Below, piece after piece: positions 59,771 to 64,000 of a stretch of DNA of 64,000 nucleotides. Both the position numbers and the translations under genes were made by a program. Location of the stretch: the NCBI GenBank assembly GCA_963795385.1, contig CAWCHK010000009.1, positions 186,001-250,000 on the forward strand. Direction: 5' to 3'. Source of the DNA: CAVURS01 sp963795385. Lineage in GTDB: Bacteria > Actinomycetota > Actinomycetes > Actinomycetales > CAVURS01. Position 1 is the stretch's first letter, and each line of letters starts with the position of its first letter. The notes under the pieces are model-generated. The model ran no database searches. It was not told the origin of the DNA and saw nothing but the letters and a program-made list of their open reading frames with translations.

Positions 59771-59783
59771 TTGCTCTCAGCAA
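59771..59783. promoter_or_regulatory. TTGCT-N3-AGCAA box, cassette B
   Basis: The same 13-bp inverted repeat as at 59339, within a 15-bp identical block, 38 bp before the B1 start. Conservation of both sequence and spacing supports a shared regulator. Confidence 0.6.
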
Positions 59784-59821
59784 TACAAGCGGGGCTGGTC
59801 GGTTCGATGGGGAGGGGTTCC

Positions 59822-59935
59822 ATGAAGAAGTCGTCTGCTTCGGCCACGGTTTCCACTGCAGTCAGGTGGTCCGCAGCCGTGGCGCCGATCGTCGCGGTCG
59901 TCTCGGTTCTCGGCGCCGGCTCGAAGTGGCACTGA
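59822..59935 (+). CDS. Micropeptide B1 (37 aa, membrane-type, ends GSKWH)
   Basis: Second copy of the 37-codon peptide, with the same ribosome site (GGGGAGGGG) 5 bp upstream. It begins MKKSSASATVSTAV; residues 20-37 are VAPIVAVVSVLGAGSKWH. The same length, the same hydrophobic core and the conserved GSKW end, despite many synonymous changes, show that the protein sequence is under selection. B2 follows after 4 bp. Confidence 0.7.
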   Translation: MKKSSASATVSTAVRWSAAVAPIVAVVSVLGAGSKWH

Positions 59936-59939
59936 GGCC

Positions 59940-60005
59940 ATGATGACGATCATCGACAGCCAGGGTCGCGCGCAGACGTGCACCCCCGGCTACAAGTGGG
60001 TCTGA
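59940..60005 (+). CDS. Micropeptide B2 (21 aa, ends CTPGYKWV)
   Basis: Second copy of the short peptide: MMTIIDSQGRAQT, then CTPGYKWV and TGA. It contains a single Cys before the conserved tail, absent in A2. Two ATGs in a row (59940, 59943) could start it. The stop is 8 bp before the GGDEF-EAL start, and no clear ribosome site separates them, so the enzyme is likely to be translated by coupling from this peptide. Confidence 0.6.
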   Translation: MMTIIDSQGRAQTCTPGYKWV

Positions 60006-60013
60006 ACACCGGC

Positions 60014-62143
60014 ATGTCCAGTGGCACCCGCAAGGTGCTCCTGACCGTCCCCTCCCGCCTCAGCCTCTTCGTGGCCGGGGTCGGAGGGGCTGGCGTCGCA
60101 GTCGCCGCCCTGGGGCTGCACGGCCTGGACGTGCGGACGTTCGTGGACCAGGTCCCGGCCGCCGGCTGGCTCCTCGTCGTCGGCCTGATCCTGGGCGAGC
60201 TCGGGCCGATCCCCGTCTCGCGAGGCGACGACGAGGCCTCCAACGTCACCATGTCGACGACCTTCGCGGTGGCCCTGGTGGCCACCGGGCCGTTCGCCCT
60301 CCTTCTCGCCGCGCACACGGTCGCCGTGCTGATGGACGACGTCCGCACCAAGCGCAGCCCGGTCAAGATGGTCTTCAACTTCGGGCAGTACGCCCTGTCG
60401 ATCGCCGCCGCGCGCCTCGTCTACTCCCAGCTGGTGCAGCAGGGCTTCCTCGCGCCGTACACGAACTACCGCGCCTCGGACCTGGTCCCGACCCTGCTGG
60501 CCGGCTTCATCTTCCTCGTGATCAACAACGGCCTCGTGGCGATCGTCGTCGCCCTGGACACCGGCCAGCCCGTCATGGAGATGCTGCGCGACGACCTCGC
60601 GTTCAAGATGGAGACCTCGGCCGTCCTCGTCGGCCTCTCCGGGGTCGCGGCGGTCCTGGCCCAGACCAGCGGGTGGATGCTGCCGCTGCTGGCGATGCCC
60701 GTCCTCGCCGTCCGCAGGTCGGCAGTGCTGGCCGCGGCCCGGCAGACCCAGGCCATGCGGGACGCGCTGACCGGCCTCGGCAACCGGGCGCTGTTCTTCA
60801 GTCGGGCCGACCGGCTGCTGGCCCGGTTCGAGCGGTCAGGCGACTCCGTCGCCGTCCTGATGATCGACCTGGACCACTTCAAGGACATCAACGACACCCT
60901 CGGCCACCAGGTCGGGGACCGGGTCATCCAGGCCGTCGCCGGCCGGATCGCCCACCTCGGCGGCGACCTCGGCTGCGTGGCACGGCTGGGCGGCGACGAG
61001 TTCGCGGTGGCCCTGACCGGCGTCGACGCGGCCGCCGCGGGCGCCGTGGCTGAGACCCTGCTGGCCGACGTGGTCCGCCCGCTGCAGATCGGCGGCACCC
61101 GGATGGCCATCCAGGCCAGCGTCGGCATCGCCATGGCCGAGAAGGGCGTCGACGTCACCGGGCTGATGCAGCGCGCCGACATCGCGCTGTACGAGGCCAA
61201 GCAGGACCGGGCCCGCTGGTGCCTGTTCGACCAGAGCGTGACGCCCACGACCCCCGAGCTCGGGCTGCTCGCCGACCTGCGGGAGGCGCTCGAGCGCGGC
61301 CATCTGTCCGTGGCCTTCCAGCCCCAGGTCGGCCTGAGCGACGGCCGGGTCACGGGTGCCGAGGCGCTGGCCCGGTGGAAGCACCCCGAGCGCGGCTACA
61401 TCCCGCCGTCGGACTTCATCATCCTGGCCGAGAACACCGGCCTGATCAGCCAGGTCACCGACGTCGTGCTGGAGCACGCCCTCAGTGCGGTGGCCGAGTG
61501 GACCCAGCTCGGGCTGAGCTGCCCGGTCTCGGTCAACCTCTCCGCGCGCCAGCTGGCCGACCTCAGCCTGCCCGAGCGGGTCAGCAGCGCGCTGCGCCGC
61601 CACGGCGTCCCGGCCGGCCTGCTCACCGTCGAGGTGACCGAGAGCTCCATCCTCGGTGACCCGCGCCGGGCCGGCCAGATCCTGCACGAGCTGCGGCAGG
61701 AGGGCGTGCGGATCGCGGTCGACGACTTCGGCACCGGCTACTCCTCGCTGGCCTACCTGCAGCGGCTGGACCTCGACGAGCTGAAGATCGACCGGAGCTT
61801 CGTGCAGTCGATGTGCCTGGTGGCCCGCGACGACGTGCTGGTCCGGTCGATCATCGAGCTGGCCCACAACCTCGGCCTCTCCGTCGTCGCGGAGGGCGTC
61901 GAGGCCTCGATCCAGGTCGACCGGCTGCGGGAGCTGTCCTGCGACGCGGCCCAGGGCTACTACCTCGGCCGCCCGATGGACCGCGAGCTGATGACCGGCT
62001 GGCTGCAGCGCGACGCCCTGATGGGCGCGACGGCCGAGCCGGGCGAGGCCCTCGGGCCCCATCCGCTGCGGGCCGCGGTGGCCGAGCCGGGCGAGCGGCG
62101 CCCCTACCTGCGGGCGGTCGGGTCGTCCGGGACGGAGGGCTGA
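60014..62143 (+). CDS. Membrane-bound GGDEF-EAL protein (c-di-GMP cyclase/phosphodiesterase)
   Basis: A 709-residue enzyme that could make and break c-di-GMP. Residues ~1-245 hold about six to eight helices with long cytoplasmic loops, a MASE-like sensory region (GWLLVVGLILGELGPIPVSR, TTFAVALVATGPFALLLAAH). The GGDEF domain is intact (LIDLDHFKDINDTLGHQVGD and RLGGDEFAVAL), as is the EAL domain: TGAEALARWKHPERGYIPP, VEVTESSILG, DDFGTGYSSLAYLQRLDLDE, LKIDRSFVQSM and VVAEGVEA. It lies directly after two micropeptide cassettes and before DUF5317. Confidence 0.93.
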   Translation: MSSGTRKVLLTVPSRLSLFVAGVGGAGVAVAALGLHGLDVRTFVDQVPAAGWLLVVGLILGELGPIPVSRGDDEASNVTMSTTFAVALVATGPFALLLAAHTVAVLMDDVRTKRSPVKMVFNFGQYALSIAAARLVYSQLVQQGFLAPYTNYRASDLVPTLLAGFIFLVINNGLVAIVVALDTGQPVMEMLRDDLAFKMETSAVLVGLSGVAAVLAQTSGWMLPLLAMPVLAVRRSAVLAAARQTQAMRDALTGLGNRALFFSRADRLLARFERSGDSVAVLMIDLDHFKDINDTLGHQVGDRVIQAVAGRIAHLGGDLGCVARLGGDEFAVALTGVDAAAAGAVAETLLADVVRPLQIGGTRMAIQASVGIAMAEKGVDVTGLMQRADIALYEAKQDRARWCLFDQSVTPTTPELGLLADLREALERGHLSVAFQPQVGLSDGRVTGAEALARWKHPERGYIPPSDFIILAENTGLISQVTDVVLEHALSAVAEWTQLGLSCPVSVNLSARQLADLSLPERVSSALRRHGVPAGLLTVEVTESSILGDPRRAGQILHELRQEGVRIAVDDFGTGYSSLAYLQRLDLDELKIDRSFVQSMCLVARDDVLVRSIIELAHNLGLSVVAEGVEASIQVDRLRELSCDAAQGYYLGRPMDRELMTGWLQRDALMGATAEPGEALGPHPLRAAVAEPGERRPYLRAVGSSGTEG

Positions 62144-62147
62144 GGCC

Positions 62148-62729
62148 GTGCTGATCGGAGCGCTCGTCGCCCTCGCCGTGCTCACCGTGCCCCTGACCGG
62201 GGGCCGATGGTCCAACCTGACGGCGTTCCGCCCGCGCGGGAGCTGGCTCCTGTGGCTCGCGCTCGCAGTCCAGGTCGTGCAGTTCTCCTTCTTCGACCTG
62301 GGCGCGGTCGACGAGCTCGTCCACGTCGGTACCTATGTGCTGGCGGCGGCCTTCCTCGTCGCCAACCGGGCCGTGCCGGGCGCGTGGCTGGTCGCGGCCG
62401 GCGGGCTGTCCAACGGGCTGACCATCACGCTCAACCACGGCACGCTGCCGGCCAAGGCCGAGGCCCTGCGCGCCGCCGGCCTGCACGTCAAGAAGAACGA
62501 CTTCGTCAACTCCGGCGTGATGGCCCACGCCAAGCTGCCGTGGCTGGGCGACATCTTCTCGGTGCCCAAGGGCGTGCCGCTGGCCAACGTGTTCAGCGTG
62601 GGCGACGTGCTGCTGGTAGCCGGGGCGTTCGTCGTGGTCCACAGCCTGGCCCGGCGTACACCGCCGCCGCAGGCAGTGGACACGGATGCGCCAGAATCGG
62701 CGCGTGCCGTCGAGCCCGCAAAGCCCTGA
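62148..62729 (+). CDS. DUF5317 membrane protein
   Basis: A 193-residue protein with about four to five helices (LIGALVALAVLTVPLTGG, WLLWLALAVQVVQFSFFDLG, VLLVAGAFVVVHSLARR) and a conserved soluble-facing stretch GGLSNGLTITLNHGTLPAKA and FVNSGVMAHAKLPWLGDIFS. Function unknown. GTG 62148, 4 bp after the GGDEF-EAL stop, so the two are probably co-expressed. It overlaps dxr by 26 bp. Confidence 0.85.
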   Translation: MLIGALVALAVLTVPLTGGRWSNLTAFRPRGSWLLWLALAVQVVQFSFFDLGAVDELVHVGTYVLAAAFLVANRAVPGAWLVAAGGLSNGLTITLNHGTLPAKAEALRAAGLHVKKNDFVNSGVMAHAKLPWLGDIFSVPKGVPLANVFSVGDVLLVAGAFVVVHSLARRTPPPQAVDTDAPESARAVEPAKP

Positions 62730-63930
62730 CCCTCGCCCGAGTGCCGGCAGGCCCCGCCGGATCGTGCTGCTCGGGTCCACCGGATCGATCGGCCGGCAGG
62801 CGGTCGACGTGGCATTGAGCGCTCCCGAGCGGTTCCAGATAGTCGCCCTGGCCGCCGGCGGTTCGGACCCGGAAACCCTTGCCGCACAGGCGATTCGGCT
62901 CGGCGTGCCCATTGTCGCGGTGGCTCGGGCCGATGCGGTCGGACCGCTGCGCGCGGCGTTCGTGGCGGCTGGTGCTGCCGTGCCCGAGATCGGGACCGGA
63001 CCGGACGCGGCCTCGGAGCTGGCCCGGCTGGACTGCGACGTCGTGCTCAACGGCATCACCGGGTCGATCGGACTGGCGCCGACCCTCGCGGCGCTCGCAG
63101 CGGGTCACGTGCTCGCGCTGGCCAACAAGGAGTCGCTGATCGCGGGCGGCCCGCTGGTCCGCGCTGCGGCCGCGCCGGGCCAGATCGTGCCGGTCGACTC
63201 CGAGCACTCGGCGCTGGCCCAGTGCCTGCGCGGCGGCCGGGCCGAGGAGGTACGGCGCCTCGTGCTGACCGCCAGCGGGGGGCCGTTCCGCGGGATGACC
63301 CGGGAGCAGCTCGAGCACGTGACCCCCGCCCAGGCCCTGGCCCATCCCACCTGGGACATGGGGCCGGTCATCACCACCAACTCCGCGACGCTGGTGAACA
63401 AGGGGCTGGAGGTGATCGAGGCCCACCTGCTCTTCGACATCGGCTACGACCGGATCGACGTCGTGGTGCACCCGCAGTCGATGGTCCACTCGATGGTCGA
63501 GTTCACCGACGGGTCCACGCTGGCCCAGTGCTCGCCGCCGGACATGCGGCTGCCGATCGCGCTCGCCCTCGGCTGGCCCGACCGGGTGCCTGGGGCAGCG
63601 GCGGGCTGCGACTGGACGACGGCGTCGACCTGGGAGTTCCTGCCCCTGGACGACGAGGCCTTCCCGGCGGTCGGGCTGGCCCGCGAGGTGGGGAGGGCCG
63701 GCGCGACGTACCCGGCCGTCTACAACGCCGCGAACGAGGAGTGCGTCGCGGCCTTCCACGCGGGCCGGCTGCCGTTCCCGGGCATCGTCGACACGGTGGC
63801 CCGGGTGGTGGCTGAGCACGAGCCGTCGCCGGGGGTCCTGACCCTGGACGGTGTGATGGACGCGGAGAGATGGGCCAGAGAACGCGTGACAACTCATCTG
63901 GCGGACACACCGGGGCGCACCTCCGTGTGA
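62704..63930 (+). CDS. dxr: 1-deoxy-D-xylulose 5-phosphate reductoisomerase
   Basis: Second step of the MEP isoprenoid pathway, forming MEP from DXP with NADPH. The 408-residue product has RRIVLLGSTGSIGRQAVDVA (NADPH), LALANKESLIAGGPLV, VPVDSEHSALAQCL (metal-binding Asp/Glu), LTASGGPFRGM, HPTWDMGPVITTNSATLVNK and VVVHPQSMVHSMVEF. GTG 62704 places ~20 residues before the Rossmann fold; an ATG at 62686 is in frame. The last gene at the window edge is the usual neighbour, rseP. Confidence 0.95.
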   Translation: MPSSPQSPDPRPSAGRPRRIVLLGSTGSIGRQAVDVALSAPERFQIVALAAGGSDPETLAAQAIRLGVPIVAVARADAVGPLRAAFVAAGAAVPEIGTGPDAASELARLDCDVVLNGITGSIGLAPTLAALAAGHVLALANKESLIAGGPLVRAAAAPGQIVPVDSEHSALAQCLRGGRAEEVRRLVLTASGGPFRGMTREQLEHVTPAQALAHPTWDMGPVITTNSATLVNKGLEVIEAHLLFDIGYDRIDVVVHPQSMVHSMVEFTDGSTLAQCSPPDMRLPIALALGWPDRVPGAAAGCDWTTASTWEFLPLDDEAFPAVGLAREVGRAGATYPAVYNAANEECVAAFHAGRLPFPGIVDTVARVVAEHEPSPGVLTLDGVMDAERWARERVTTHLADTPGRTSV

Positions 63931-63940
63931 CCATGGAGTC

Positions 63941-64000
63941 GTGACCGCTCTGCTCTACCTGCTCGGCATCGTCGTGTTCGCGGCTGGCATCGCCCTGTCC
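63941..64000 (+). CDS. Site-2 protease RseP-like, 5' end only
   Basis: Only 20 codons are present (GTG, then TALLYLLGIVVFAAGIALS), one hydrophobic segment running off the window. The order dxr followed by an M50 metalloprotease and ispG is common in actinobacteria, and this N-terminus fits that M50 protein. The zinc motif would lie beyond the edge. Confidence 0.6.
   Translation, partial: MTALLYLLGIVVFAAGIALS

Overview
The window is a very GC-rich chromosomal segment of an actinobacterium. Evidence includes an Ffh with a Met/Gly-rich tail, the order rpsP-KH-rimM-trmD-rplS-lepB-lepB-rnhB-DUF2469, a WhiG/FliA-type sigma factor next to xerC, a DivIVA-domain protein, frequent GTG starts and ATGA or TGATG gene overlaps. 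The gene mix suggests a Nocardioidaceae-like member of the Propionibacteriales, but that placement is an inference. No tRNA, rRNA, CRISPR array, insertion sequence or prophage is visible.

Layout. 1-5.8 kb: 3' part of glnD (frameshifted), ffh, an amidohydrolase, and a GNAT enzyme with an extra C-terminal domain. 5.8-12.1 kb: ddaH on the minus strand, then a sulfate ABC operon (binding protein, two permeases, ATPase) followed by an Rrf2 regulator; a perfect 9+9 bp inverted repeat precedes the operon and is probably the operator of that regulator. 12.1-13.4 kb: a SatD-like gene with a frameshifted membrane partner. 13.5-19.0 kb: the ribosomal/processing block rpsP to DUF2469. 19.0-25.6 kb: a secreted degenerate M23 protein, then yraN, comM (yifB), dprA, xerC and whiG. 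25.6-28.5 kb: a minus-strand M23 peptidase and aminotransferase, and an EamA transporter. 28.7-34.6 kb: rpsB, tsf, pyrH, frr, cdsA, rlmN. 34.6-41.8 kb: DivIVA-domain protein, GNAT, LOG-family protein, prpE-like ligase, MarR regulator, DHA2-type MFS exporter, flavin-nucleotide-binding protein.

41.8-59.2 kb is a catabolic island that reads as agmatine/putrescine to GABA to succinate: a class III diamine aminotransferase with an Lrp/AsnC regulator, two tandem aminoaldehyde dehydrogenases, a PuuB-like FAD oxidoreductase, an agmatinase, an APC permease, a saccharopine-dehydrogenase-like enzyme, a secreted S33 hydrolase, gabT and gabD. A frameshifted 13E12-type HNH gene with an SOS-box-like site lies inside the island.

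59.3-62.7 kb holds the most unusual feature. Two tandem copies of a cassette each contain a TTGCT-N3-AGCAA box, a 37-codon membrane-type peptide ending in GSKW(Y/H), and a 21-codon peptide ending in TPGYKWV. They lead directly into a membrane-bound GGDEF-EAL enzyme and a DUF5317 membrane protein. Divergence between copies is mostly synonymous in the peptide core, so these are probably real translated peptides, perhaps a peptide signal or membrane toxin tied to c-di-GMP control. The window ends with dxr and the start of an rseP-like gene.

Several otherwise normal genes (glnD, ffh tail, rpsB tail, the SatD partner, the HNH gene, possibly cysW and an M23 gene) carry single-base frame disruptions. 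Their number, and their presence in essential genes, points to assembly or read errors at least as much as to true mutation.
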